This document shows, piece after piece, positions 17,467-26,254 of a stretch of 48,385 nt of DNA; the stretch's first letter is position 1; each line of letters opens with the position of its first letter. The notes beneath the pieces are model-generated. The model was given only the letters and a program-made list of their open reading frames with translations, searched no databases and was not told where the DNA came from. The translations under genes were made by a program, and so were the position numbers. Location of the stretch: the NCBI GenBank assembly GCA_028697885.1, contig JAQVER010000018.1:1-48385 (forward strand), in the 5' to 3' direction. The stretch is from Desulfocapsaceae bacterium. GTDB lineage: Bacteria > Desulfobacterota > Desulfobulbia > Desulfobulbales > Desulfocapsaceae.

Positions 17467-18648
17467 TTAGTGAGGAGATCTGATATCAAATCGGGGCGCT
17501 GCCAGCATTCTGCCGATTTCCTCTTTCAAGTCCGCCTGTTCCGGGTTGATGCTGTCCTGTTCCATCAAAAAGGTGTAGATCGCATCTTGCTCCAGAGGCT
17601 TGCTGTATTTTTCCGGCGTTCCGTCCTTGAGCTGGATATGGGCGGCCCAGGGTACAAAATAAGTGGTGGCGGGATAGCCTTCATATTCGGAAATGTCAAT
17701 ATTAAGACCTGCAATATACAGGAGATTCTTTCCTGCATATTCCGAACCACGGCGGATGGACTCCACAGTACGGGCAAATTCAAGTTGAATGTTGATCTTG
17801 GCTGCCCGCAGAGAAGGATTACGCGAGGTGACAATAATCGGCATGAATTCAATGAGATTTCGCTCCAGGAGGATCGATTCATCAGTCTCGTGCAGATCTT
17901 CCCGGAAATAAAAGAGGTCTTCGCTCAGGTATTTTCCGATACACTCTCCTTCACCGGTTTTCCAGATATAACCGGTGGCATCAATGCGTTTACGAAACTC
18001 TTCAGCAACCTCATAGGTTTGGCTGGTGCTGATAGCGGCAATTGGCATGATCTTGCCGTTTTCACTCATTTTGACGATGTTCTCCAGATGGAGTACCAGG
18101 CCATTTTTGACAGGATGCGAATCAAAATCAATAAAGGAATTTTTGACGGTAATCAGATACATGCCCTTGTCGTCCCGGTGGAGAAAAATCCTTTCCTGGG
18201 CAAAGCGATATTGCTCAAGATAGGGGGTGATCACATGGGTTATCTTACCGCAGGAATTAGAAATACAGGTTCCAGCCATTTTGGGTCGGGTACATTTGCC
18301 GTAAACTCCGGTGTGAGGGTCGTAACCAACGTGACTGGCTTGAACAAGCACTGAGTCTTCACCATGATGAGCATGAGGTCCATGGCGGTCAATGGCGACA
18401 ATCCCGCCAACCCTGCCATGGTTAAAAGGAAAGGTGCCGAAATGTTTGGTCAGTAAGATAATTGGCCAGCCCTGGTTCTCGTCTGAGCAGAAGGCTCTGG
18501 AGGGCATGATCAAACCTTTACGAAAGCCCAAGGTCATACAGAGATTGTATAGCTTAGGGGCAAACTCCGCATAGGAAATTGCCCGGTCATCGATTCTGAA
18601 AGGGGCAAGCTTGCGAATAATACTTGGCTTTTGATATTTATTTGGCAT
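17467..18648 (-). CDS. LCIB/C-like (beta-carbonic-anhydrase fold) protein, putative
   Basis: The 393-residue soluble protein resembles the limiting-CO2-inducible LCIB/LCIC family known from algae and some bacteria, which adopts a beta-carbonic-anhydrase fold with a Cys-His-Cys zinc site. Visible parallels are FCSDENQG (Cys54, Asp56), a His-rich stretch ending in ASHVGYDPHTGVYGK (His106), and a Cys-rich segment AGTCISNSCGK (Cys128, Cys133). The order Cys-Asp, HVG..GK, Cys-Gly matches what I recall of the family. The CxDExxR form of the first motif is incomplete here (no Arg), so activity is uncertain. There is no signal peptide or membrane segment. It shares an upstream element with the SulP gene and precedes Ehr set 2 on the same strand. 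The family call is from memory of motifs, not a search. Confidence 0.55.
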   Translation of the reverse strand: MPNKYQKPSIIRKLAPFRIDDRAISYAEFAPKLYNLCMTLGFRKGLIMPSRAFCSDENQGWPIILLTKHFGTFPFNHGRVGGIVAIDRHGPHAHHGEDSVLVQASHVGYDPHTGVYGKCTRPKMAGTCISNSCGKITHVITPYLEQYRFAQERIFLHRDDKGMYLITVKNSFIDFDSHPVKNGLVLHLENIVKMSENGKIMPIAAISTSQTYEVAEEFRKRIDATGYIWKTGEGECIGKYLSEDLFYFREDLHETDESILLERNLIEFMPIIVTSRNPSLRAAKINIQLEFARTVESIRRGSEYAGKNLLYIAGLNIDISEYEGYPATTYFVPWAAHIQLKDGTPEKYSKPLEQDAIYTFLMEQDSINPEQADLKEEIGRMLAAPRFDIRSPH

Positions 18649-18893
18649 TTTTTATCCGTGATATTTTTGTGATGAATGACAATCAACTGCCACAAAAATT
18701 ATCTTGCAATCCCATTCAATCATCTTTGATGCCCTGTTATGATGCCGGCCAAAAGGTTCACTTGAAACTGACAATCGTCATCGTCCTTTTCACCCGACGA
18801 GGAACAGAAAAAATATCACAGTGTTCTCTTTTTTCGTCAATGAAACGTCGTCAACGAAGAGGGAGCCGCTCTTAAAAATTTTAGGGACTGACT

Positions 18894-18989
18894 ACCATTA
18901 CGATTAATGGTTAAGGATGAATTTCAATGCATGCCCTCAAATTTTGTTCGCTAGTCTTAGCGCTCTTTCAGAGAAAGTCAAGGGGAAAA
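18894..18989 (-). promoter_or_regulatory. Two-part upstream element of LCIB-like gene, copy 2
   Basis: On the minus strand the block at 18950-18989 starts CCCCTTGACTTTCTC and continues through GCTAAGACTAGC; 38 bp later stands the dyad ACCATTacgattAATGGT (18894-18911). Order, spacing and most bases match 9531-9622 upstream of the SulP gene. The start codon is about 245 bp downstream, further than at the SulP copy. Confidence 0.55.
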
Positions 18990-19134
18990 ATGATTTTTTT
19001 TTGCTCCTCGATACCAACTCAAGAAGCAGGTGAAATGAGTGGTGGATGTGATGCCTTTTTGAGTGATAAAATTATGTTATTACTTTGATTTCTGTTGCTT
19101 TGTTGCTGTCTGTTTCCTCATAGGAAAGCAGTAA

Positions 19135-19217
19135 TATAATCAAACTATTTTTGATATATAATCAAACTATTTTTGATATATCATCAAGTGGTTATCGCTG
19201 TTAATCAAGTACTTGAT
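19135..19217. repeat. Tandem 22-bp dyad repeat plus ATCAAGTACTTGAT palindrome
   Basis: Two identical 22-bp units (19135-19156, 19157-19178) each contain the dyad ATCAAActattTTTGAT. A perfect 14-bp palindrome ATCAAGTACTTGAT follows at 19204-19217. The shared ATCAA half-site looks like a set of operators for one dimeric regulator. Confidence 0.6.
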
Positions 19218-19418
19218 AAAAAAAAGCTGCAGGATGGTAAACGGATGATATGCCTCGTATGATTTCAGAAATGAGCTTGGTGGGGCAAATTGAATTTGAC
19301 ATGAGAGGGGGGCAAAAGTACAAGATTCTGTTCTCTTGATCGCTTGAGTTGTTGAGATTATTCTTGGGGAGTAATATACACTTGAACTTTTTCCTGAGTC
19401 GTCAAGATTTTATAACAT

Positions 19419-21077
19419 TTAGCGTAAGGCAACGATTTTAGTTTTCCCAACGTAGTCGCGGCTTTCAAAGCCGGTCATGGCTGTCATTTTCTTGGTCAGT
19501 TCGCCGATATTCTTGAGATTTCTGATGATGGTTTGAACGTCGTTCGCCAACTCTTCCGATTTCATTTCCTCTTCAAGCAACTGGGCTGTTCCCAGGGCGG
19601 CAAAGAGGGGTGAATTAATTTCATGAGCGACGGTGCCGGCCAGTTCCACAACCCCTTGTAGTTTCACCCGTTCCAGATGCTCCAGTTCTAATTGTCGTTT
19701 GGCAGTGATGTCACGGATAACCTCGATCACATATTCAACCTGCCCTGTATCGTCAAGCATGGGTGATGCTGTTCGTTCAACCCAGTGCATGCCGTCCTCC
19801 TTGATCAGTTGGTGCTCATGGGTTGCGGTCTGGCCTGTTGCCAGGACTTGCTCCACTGGACAATGCTCTACAGGACAATCATGGCCCGGCCACAGGGAGT
19901 GATAGTCGGCGCCTAGAATCTCCTGTTCCTCTTTGCCCATGGCAGCGAGAAAGACCCGATTGGCCAGGACCAGATGTCGATCCTTATCTATCACCAGCAG
20001 TTGCGGGCGGATGCAGTTGAGGACGCCCGCAACAAATCGTTCACTCTCTTCCACCTGATTAAAGAGCAGGGTTATCTTCTGATAGGTTCTGGCATTCTGG
20101 ATGGCGGTTCCGCCTATTTCAGCGATGGTGACAGCAAAGTTGATTTCGCTGCTGGTAAAACAATGGTGGACGTCTGAGAGGATGCGGATGATGCCGATAA
20201 CCTCTCTTTTGACCTTCAGGGGAACTGCCAGTAGGGATTTTATCCCCTCTTTTCTCATATTTTCCTTGTACAGTACTCTTTCATCGTGGCTGACATCAAA
20301 GATGGAGACCGGTGCTCCGGTAAGAGCCACGGCAATATTCCGTTCTCCTTCAATTTCTCCGCGGCGGATATATTCCTCGGAGATCCCATGGGAGGCGACC
20401 AGTTCCAGATGATTTGTCTGCGGTCGTAACAGACGGATTGTGCAGGCTTTGCAGCTCATACTGCGGGGTAACCGTTCAACGATGGTATTTAAAACCGAAT
20501 CCAGGTCCAGGGTGGAATTGACAAGCGCCGATATCTCCTGCACCTCTTTCATAAAGTCAATCTGGTTTTCCATTTCCTGAAACATTCGGCCATTGGAGAT
20601 GGCAATACCTACCTGCTCAGCCAGTGCCATGGAAAAGGAGATTTCCTCTGAAGTGAATATCCTGTTGCGCCGGGTCAACAGACGGAGAATGCCGATGACT
20701 GAATCCTGAAAGAGGATAGGCAGGGTGAGCACACTTTTGATCCCTTCCTGACTCACCAGAACCTGATCACTGAAGTGGGTATCCTGGTCAACATCGGTTT
20801 TGGCCACTGGATATCCTGAATTGATCATGGCCATAGTCTCATCGGTATCAATATGGCTGCGTGACAGGTACTCCATAGACAGGCCCTGGGCTGCGCCCAT
20901 GACAAAGGTGTTAGTCGAGGGATCAAGCAGACGGATGGTGGCGGCATCAATATCAAGTAGACCTGGCAATTCCCGGACAATAGTATCCATCACCTGCTGG
21001 TGATCAAGTACCATGCTGATCAGCTTGGTCACTTTTTGAAAGACCTTGAGATATTTGAGTTCGTTGATCTGTTCCAT
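19419..21077 (-). CDS. GAF-GAF-PAS protein with HisKA box but no ATPase domain
   Basis: The 552-residue soluble protein has GAF domains at about 10-165 and 180-335, a PAS domain at about 345-465 and a HisKA segment with the H-box VAHEINSPL (His485). Only about 67 residues follow the His and no N, G1 or G2 boxes of a HATPase domain are present; the chain ends YVGKTKIVALR. Similar short kinases occur in Desulfobacterota as far as I recall, so this may be a natural form used as a phosphoacceptor or dimer partner. The PAS domain has CPVEHCPVEQ (Cys401, Cys406), a possible redox or metal site. The gene follows the molybdoenzyme gene by 69 bp and is probably cotranscribed. Confidence 0.8.
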   Translation of the reverse strand: MEQINELKYLKVFQKVTKLISMVLDHQQVMDTIVRELPGLLDIDAATIRLLDPSTNTFVMGAAQGLSMEYLSRSHIDTDETMAMINSGYPVAKTDVDQDTHFSDQVLVSQEGIKSVLTLPILFQDSVIGILRLLTRRNRIFTSEEISFSMALAEQVGIAISNGRMFQEMENQIDFMKEVQEISALVNSTLDLDSVLNTIVERLPRSMSCKACTIRLLRPQTNHLELVASHGISEEYIRRGEIEGERNIAVALTGAPVSIFDVSHDERVLYKENMRKEGIKSLLAVPLKVKREVIGIIRILSDVHHCFTSSEINFAVTIAEIGGTAIQNARTYQKITLLFNQVEESERFVAGVLNCIRPQLLVIDKDRHLVLANRVFLAAMGKEEQEILGADYHSLWPGHDCPVEHCPVEQVLATGQTATHEHQLIKEDGMHWVERTASPMLDDTGQVEYVIEVIRDITAKRQLELEHLERVKLQGVVELAGTVAHEINSPLFAALGTAQLLEEEMKSEELANDVQTIIRNLKNIGELTKKMTAMTGFESRDYVGKTKIVALR

Positions 21078-21146
21078 ATGACGGCTGTGATGTTGGCTGA
21101 AGGTGAAAGGCGGAAGGAAAAATATTTTTACTTCCGCCTATTTTTA

Positions 21147-23996
21147 TCAGGCCTTTCGGATAGTTGTTTTGATATACTTCAATGGTGGTGTTCCTGTCCA
21201 TTTACAGGCCACGTTGGGAGGCATCAGGATGTTGGTGTTAAATCCTTTGAATTGTGGATATTTGGGGTCACCTTCCAGTCCAAATTTATGGCCAAAACCA
21301 CCGGCGGCACCCAGAACTCCCTGGCGGATATCCCAGGTGACCACGGCCTTGGCCTTGGCCTCGCCCCAAGGGGATGTAATCACGACATCATCGCCGCTGG
21401 TAATGCCCAAGTCTTTAGCATCCACAAAATTGATCCAGACCGGGTTGGTGCCGCACTGTTTCATCAGGGCGACATTCCAGAATGTGCTGGTATGTTCATG
21501 TTCCAGCACCCGGAAATAGCCGGTGATCATGGGAAATTGCTCATCCGGTTGCAGTTCCGGCCAGTCTGCCCAGGGATCTTTGTAGTCGGGCAGGCCGTCC
21601 ACCCCATTTTCTTCGGCCAGAGGATTTATGAAATTGTACTTGCCGGTCTTGGTGTTGCCAGAGGCACCATAACCGGCCGGCGGATTCATCGAGCCCCAGC
21701 TCTTGTACTTGTAAAACTCCTGTTCATTGGTGACATAATAGCCGGTCTTGCGCAGTTCCTCGAGGCTGATTGCCTGGTTGCGCATCTGGTTTTCCATGTA
21801 CTCCTCGTCACTCTTCCAGGGGAAGTATTCACCAAAGCCAAGACGTCTCGCCAGTTCCGAGAAGATGGAGACGATAGATCTTGCCTGGTACATGGGATTG
21901 ATCGCCTTCTGCCCCAGCGAGAGGAAGGCCTCATACATCCAGTCGGAGACCACCCGGCTCTGTTCCAGATAGGTGCAGTCGGGCAGCACCACATCACAGA
22001 GTTCGGTGGTGTTGGACATGAAGCAGTCGATTGAACAGGAGAATTCCAGTTTTTCAATGGCCCGCCTGATGGAGGGCTCATTGCCGCAGGACATGACCGG
22101 ATTGCCGAAATAACAGACCAAGGCCTTGAGCTTTCCTGCGTCCACATCCTTTTCAAAATAACCGGGGATCCAGCCGCTCCAGAGATGGCCTTTGTCCAGT
22201 TTGACCTTGGCCGCATTGTTCGGGGGCTTGGGTTGGTCGTCGCCCCAGGGTGAGGCCAGCTTGATTTTGCTGACCAGTGCCGGGCCGCCGGGGGCATCAA
22301 AACAGCCCATCAGGGCATTGAGAGCGATGAGGGCCTGGACGGCGTGTAAGGTGTTGGCTCCCTGGGAAACCCCGGTCCAGGAGTTGGCTCCGGCGGCAGG
22401 AGCGGCGGCGGCAAATTCACGGGCAAGTCGTCTGATGGTCTCAGCCGAGACCCCGCAGATCTCTGCTGCCCATTCGGGAGTGCGCTCTATGCCATCCTCT
22501 TCGCCCAGCAGTCTTTTCTGGAAGGCGTCAAAGCCATAGGTCCATTTTTCGACAAATTCCTCATTGTACAATTTCTCTTTGACTATTGTGTGACACATGC
22601 CCATGGCCATGGCCCCGTCCGTACCCGGTTTAATGGCGATCCATTCGGTGGCAATACCTGCGGTCTCGCAACGGCGCGGGTCAACGACCACCAGCTTGGC
22701 ACCATTCTTGACCGCCTGTTTGAGCAGGGTGACCTTGCGCTGTCCGGCAGAGGTGGCCAATTCGTTGATACCAAAAAGCAGGATGAATTGAGAGTTGGCA
22801 TAGTCAATCCAAGGCCGTTTCTCGCTGTAGTTTTTCTCATTGGCCATACGGGCAGGATTGTCGCACATCTGGCGATGGCTCACTTTATTAGGAGTGCCAT
22901 AGGCTGCCATTACAGCATCGTGGCACCACATGTTAAAGTCGTTGCCCTGATGAAAACCGAGCTGTACCGGATCAATTTTTTTCAGATTCTCCACCATCCG
23001 TTCCATGGCTTCGTCCCAGCTTGCTTTGCGGAAACGGCCATTCTCCTTGATCAGCGGGGTCTTGAGGCGATAGGCGCTGTAGGTATTGTTGTGGGCGTTG
23101 GCCCCTTTTACACAGAGGCGACCGCCGCCTTTGGGATCGCCGGCCAGACCTTTGCAGCCGGTGATGATATTGTCTTTGACCTTGACCTCCTGGCCACAGA
23201 GTCCCAGGCAGATGTAACAATGAGTATTGACGCTGCGCATCTTCTCCGGTGCCTCAGCCCCTTCAGCGATGGTGGTGTACTCCTCACCCAGATCGAGAGT
23301 GGAAACAGCCGCTGCCATCTGTTCGAGGATAGTGATATAAGCATGGCTGGTGGCCTGGTCTGCGAGCATGGAGAAAGAGAACATCCGTTCGTTGAAGAGA
23401 TAACTCATGGTCAACTCCGAGAGACCGCGGTAGAAATCACTTTTGGCGGCGGAGGCCAGAACTGCGCAGAATTCTACGGTCCAGCCCATGAGGTGGTTGC
23501 GCAGAAAAGTGAACTGCTTTTCCTGGTCCTCATCGTTATAGGCCGCGCGTTCGGCCAGGTAACGCATAAACTCGAGTTCGACGGCGATATGGTCATCGAG
23601 ATCAAAATAAGCGGGATTCTTATGGACTCCGGCTGCATTCAAGGCGGCGCGCATGGCGACAACCGGTTCCTGCATGACCAGCGGTTCTCTTGTGGCGTAG
23701 CAGGATTCATAGGGAAAGGCCGGGTTGTTGCCGGCGTTCAAGAAAAGGTCGGCATATTCGTAGCGCAATGCGCTGAAGACCTCTTGCGGTGTTCCTGACT
23801 GGAGACCTGAGGTCATCTTGGTCAGGCCGGAACAGAAATCCTGGATAGTGCATATCTCTTGCAGTGCATCGATGCGATCTGCAAAATCACGGTTCTTCAT
23901 CTGTTCTATCAGATGGAGGGGGATCTCGTCTCGATACATGGCTGAGAGAAAGTGATACATCTTGGCCCTGGCCAGGTTTATTGCTTTAATATCCAT
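21147..23996 (-). CDS. TorD chaperone-molybdopterin oxidoreductase fusion
   Basis: The 949-residue protein begins with an all-helical TorD/DmsD-like domain (about 1-235; DDHIAVELEFM at 134-144 is the family signature). It continues as a DMSO-reductase-family catalytic subunit: a 4Fe-4S motif with Cys260, 263, 267 and 295, a likely Mo-ligand Cys378 (RQMCDNPARM), and C-terminal FNTNILMPPN in the pterin-binding domain. Such chaperones normally act as separate proteins that insert the cofactor. There is no Tat signal, so it should be cytoplasmic. No iron-sulfur or membrane partner subunit is encoded nearby, so its electron partner and substrate are unknown. It lies between a receiver protein gene and the GAF-PAS gene. 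Confidence 0.85.
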   Translation of the reverse strand: MDIKAINLARAKMYHFLSAMYRDEIPLHLIEQMKNRDFADRIDALQEICTIQDFCSGLTKMTSGLQSGTPQEVFSALRYEYADLFLNAGNNPAFPYESCYATREPLVMQEPVVAMRAALNAAGVHKNPAYFDLDDHIAVELEFMRYLAERAAYNDEDQEKQFTFLRNHLMGWTVEFCAVLASAAKSDFYRGLSELTMSYLFNERMFSFSMLADQATSHAYITILEQMAAAVSTLDLGEEYTTIAEGAEAPEKMRSVNTHCYICLGLCGQEVKVKDNIITGCKGLAGDPKGGGRLCVKGANAHNNTYSAYRLKTPLIKENGRFRKASWDEAMERMVENLKKIDPVQLGFHQGNDFNMWCHDAVMAAYGTPNKVSHRQMCDNPARMANEKNYSEKRPWIDYANSQFILLFGINELATSAGQRKVTLLKQAVKNGAKLVVVDPRRCETAGIATEWIAIKPGTDGAMAMGMCHTIVKEKLYNEEFVEKWTYGFDAFQKRLLGEEDGIERTPEWAAEICGVSAETIRRLAREFAAAAPAAGANSWTGVSQGANTLHAVQALIALNALMGCFDAPGGPALVSKIKLASPWGDDQPKPPNNAAKVKLDKGHLWSGWIPGYFEKDVDAGKLKALVCYFGNPVMSCGNEPSIRRAIEKLEFSCSIDCFMSNTTELCDVVLPDCTYLEQSRVVSDWMYEAFLSLGQKAINPMYQARSIVSIFSELARRLGFGEYFPWKSDEEYMENQMRNQAISLEELRKTGYYVTNEQEFYKYKSWGSMNPPAGYGASGNTKTGKYNFINPLAEENGVDGLPDYKDPWADWPELQPDEQFPMITGYFRVLEHEHTSTFWNVALMKQCGTNPVWINFVDAKDLGITSGDDVVITSPWGEAKAKAVVTWDIRQGVLGAAGGFGHKFGLEGDPKYPQFKGFNTNILMPPNVACKWTGTPPLKYIKTTIRKA

Positions 23997-24093
23997 GAAA
24001 AAATATCCTCCAAGTATGATGGGGAAGTAGTGAGTAGGTAGGGGGCATTTTATGCACCATTTGTACTGTCCAAACTGTCTTGTTCCTTATCTG

Positions 24094-24480
24094 TCAGACG
24101 TTGATACTGCTTTTCTTGTCTTTCCCTTTCAGGACCTTCTCTACCTTCTCTTCGAGCTCGTCCCGGTCAATGGGCTTGACACAGTATTCGTCCGCCCCCA
24201 GGCTGATGGCCTCACGGGCCGTCTCCACGGTCGGATAGCCGGTGAGCATGATGGCCCGCATCTCCGGGGTTGATGCCTTGAGCAGCTCCAGTACCTCGAT
24301 GCCGCTCATTTTCTTCAGTTTTATGTCAAGAATGGCCAGATCAACTTTGTTGGCCTTGGCGTAGGCAATAGCCTCATCCTCTTCGGTAAAGGTGTGCACA
24401 TTATGACCTTTTTTGGTCAAAATCTTTCCAATGAGCACGGTTGCATCCTGTACATCGTCCAATGCTAATATCTCAGCCAT
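24094..24480 (-). CDS. CheY-like single-domain response regulator
   Basis: The 128-residue receiver domain has the acidic pair Asp8-Asp9, phosphoacceptor Asp52 (LAILDIKLKKMSG), Thr80 and Lys102 (VKPIDRDE). There is no output domain; a short charged tail follows. It lies between the membrane histidine kinase (205 bp upstream) and the TorD-molybdoenzyme gene (97 bp downstream), so it may relay phosphate between the nearby kinases. Confidence 0.88.
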   Translation of the reverse strand: MAEILALDDVQDATVLIGKILTKKGHNVHTFTEEDEAIAYAKANKVDLAILDIKLKKMSGIEVLELLKASTPEMRAIMLTGYPTVETAREAISLGADEYCVKPIDRDELEEKVEKVLKGKDKKSSINV

Positions 24481-24685
24481 GATTTACCCTCCAGTAAGTT
24501 GTCACATTTGATAGCGTTGCGAAAAGGCCCAAATACTTCGTTGCCCTGTGCCTTTCGCCATTGCAGCGTACCCACAGTACTTCTCATTTTTCACTGCTTG
24601 TGTGTCTCGTTTTTTTATCTTTTCGTGTAGCCATCTCTTTGATGACTATATGCAAGTCCATCAACTTCCTGTTTTTTGACAAATA
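24481..24685. other. Gap between receiver and kinase genes
   Basis: No gene or clear terminator is seen in this 205-bp gap. The receiver start is preceded by GGAGGGTAAATC, a good ribosome site. No matching -24/-12 pair was found here. Confidence 0.35.
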
Positions 24686-26254
24686 TTATTCGCGTACACT
24701 TGCTGCCTCAACCACCACTGCCGGAAGTTTGATGTGAAAGGCCGTTCCCTGAGCCTTTTCTCCGGATTGTTTGTTGGTTACCGGACTTTCCACTTCTATT
24801 CGTCCGCCATGGTCCTGAATGATTCCGTAGGAAACCGAGAGGCCCAGACCCGTTCCCTTGCCCACTGATTTGGTGGTAAAGAATGGATCAAAGATTCTGG
24901 CCAGGATCTTTTCCGGGATCCCATGTCCGCTATCCTGGACAGTGGCCACTACTTCATGGGTGGTTGCATCATAGCGGGAGATCATGGTTAGCTCGCCTGA
25001 GCCCTGCTGCTCCATGGCATGATGGGCATTGTTGACCAAATTGACGAAGACCTGCCGTAACCTTTCGGTATCACCGACAATAAGTGGCAGGTCAGGGGTG
25101 AAATCCTGATGGACATTGATGTGGTCCATGTTCAGAGAGTGCTGGGTCACGGCAATGACATCCATCAGTATCTCATTGATGGAGACATCTTCCCGGGCGC
25201 TTTCCGATTGACGGGAAAATTTGAGCAGATCGGCCACAATCTTTCGACAGGCCTTGGTCTGCCGTTCAATGATGGCCAGATTCTGCCCCGGTTCACTCTC
25301 AGCAGAAAAATCATCCATCATCAGTTGTGCGTAGCCAAGGATGACCCCCAAGGGAGTGTTGATTTCATGGGCCACTCCTGCAGCCATCTGGCCCACCGAG
25401 GCCATTTTTTCACTGGCGGCCAGTTGTGCCATCATGGTCTTGATCCGGGTGAGATCTTTAACGATGGCATCACATCCACTCAACATATTGTTTTCATCGT
25501 AAACAGCGGTGGCCGATAACAGCACTGAAATACCGGTGCCGTCCGCCTTGGAAAATTCCACCTCCAGATCCTCGACAAATCCCTGAGAGCGTAGAACCTT
25601 GTGGTAGCTTTCCAGTTCGTCCTCATTTTTGAAGATGTCCACGAGGTTCAGGTCCGGCGCTTCATCGAGGGGATAGCCCAGCATCTTAAAGCCGGCGTTG
25701 TTCATGGTCAAAAGGTGATTTTTGGCATCGCTGAAAAAGACCATGTCTTTGGAGTTGTTAAAAAGATTACGGAATTTCTTTTCCGAGGCCGAGAGCTCAC
25801 GGGTTCTTTCCTCGACCATCTCTTCCAAATGCAGATTCATCTTGTGTAGCTGGTCGGCCGCAATTTCCAGTTGATCATAGGCTTCTTTCAGGCTTCTGGC
25901 CTTGCGGTTAATGGCCTGGTATCCTTCAATCCCTTTGTGGTAATAGAGGGTGACGGCGGCCAGGGATATCATGAGCAGGGTGTTGGTGCCCCCGGAAATG
26001 GGGTTGATAAAGCGCCATGCCTCCTCATCACCGGAAAATAAGAGGATATGTTTGACTAAATGTCCAGTGGCCCGGGAGATGGCAAAGGAGGCCAGGGTCA
26101 GACAAAAGTAAAAGAGAAATCCCCAGAGGAAATTCTCCGGCTGTTTCCTGATCAGCAGCCAGGCATAGCGCAGGGCAAGAAATGATAAGACAATGATACA
26201 CAGCGAGCCGATCATGTCGGTGATAATGGCCGGATAGAGAGGAAGACTTGTCAT
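24686..26254 (-). CDS. Membrane PAS sensor histidine kinase
   Basis: The 522-residue kinase from the ATG at 26254 overlaps the stop of the upstream membrane gene as ATGA; a longer in-frame start at 26299 would overlap that gene by 49 bp and is rejected. Three or so membrane helices lie in the first 110 residues, then a coiled coil, a PAS domain (about 155-275), HisKA with [13 protein letters not shown] (His296) and a full HATPase domain with [17 protein letters not shown] and GKGTGLGLS. It can autophosphorylate. Likely partners are the CheY-like protein next to it or the NtrC-type regulator upstream. Confidence 0.9.
   Translation of the reverse strand: MTSLPLYPAIITDMIGSLCIIVLSFLALRYAWLLIRKQPENFLWGFLFYFCLTLASFAISRATGHLVKHILLFSGDEEAWRFINPISGGTNTLLMISLAAVTLYYHKGIEGYQAINRKARSLKEAYDQLEIAADQLHKMNLHLEEMVEERTRELSASEKKFRNLFNNSKDMVFFSDAKNHLLTMNNAGFKMLGYPLDEAPDLNLVDIFKNEDELESYHKVLRSQGFVEDLEVEFSKADGTGISVLLSATAVYDENNMLSGCDAIVKDLTRIKTMMAQLAASEKMASVGQMAAGVAHEINTPLGVILGYAQLMMDDFSAESEPGQNLAIIERQTKACRKIVADLLKFSRQSESAREDVSINEILMDVIAVTQHSLNMDHINVHQDFTPDLPLIVGDTERLRQVFVNLVNNAHHAMEQQGSGELTMISRYDATTHEVVATVQDSGHGIPEKILARIFDPFFTTKSVGKGTGLGLSVSYGIIQDHGGRIEVESPVTNKQSGEKAQGTAFHIKLPAVVVEAASVRE

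Larger units (their letters stand above)
18649..19418. other. Long intergenic region with regulatory repeats
   Basis: This 770-bp AT-rich gap separates the GAF-PAS protein from the LCIB-like gene, both on the minus strand. No credible gene is seen. It holds the two-part element (18894-18989) and a cluster of ATCAA-type dyads (19135-19217), described separately. Its size and structure point to complex control of the LCIB-like gene or to an unrecognised small RNA. Confidence 0.5.

Noticed and set aside
17470-18354. Plus-strand 294-residue frame opposite the LCIB-like gene
   Set aside because: It has no recognisable motif, and the opposite strand has a ribosome site, upstream element and family resemblance.
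17467-18648. DabA (DUF2309) subunit next to a NuoL-like DabB
   Set aside because: DabA proteins are about twice as long with a different motif layout; the short length and HVG..GK motif fit LCIB better.
21000-23798. Plus-strand open frames of about 344 and 402 residues opposite the molybdoenzyme
   Set aside because: The minus strand encodes an uninterrupted molybdopterin oxidoreductase with cluster and cofactor motifs; the antisense frames are shadows of its codon bias.
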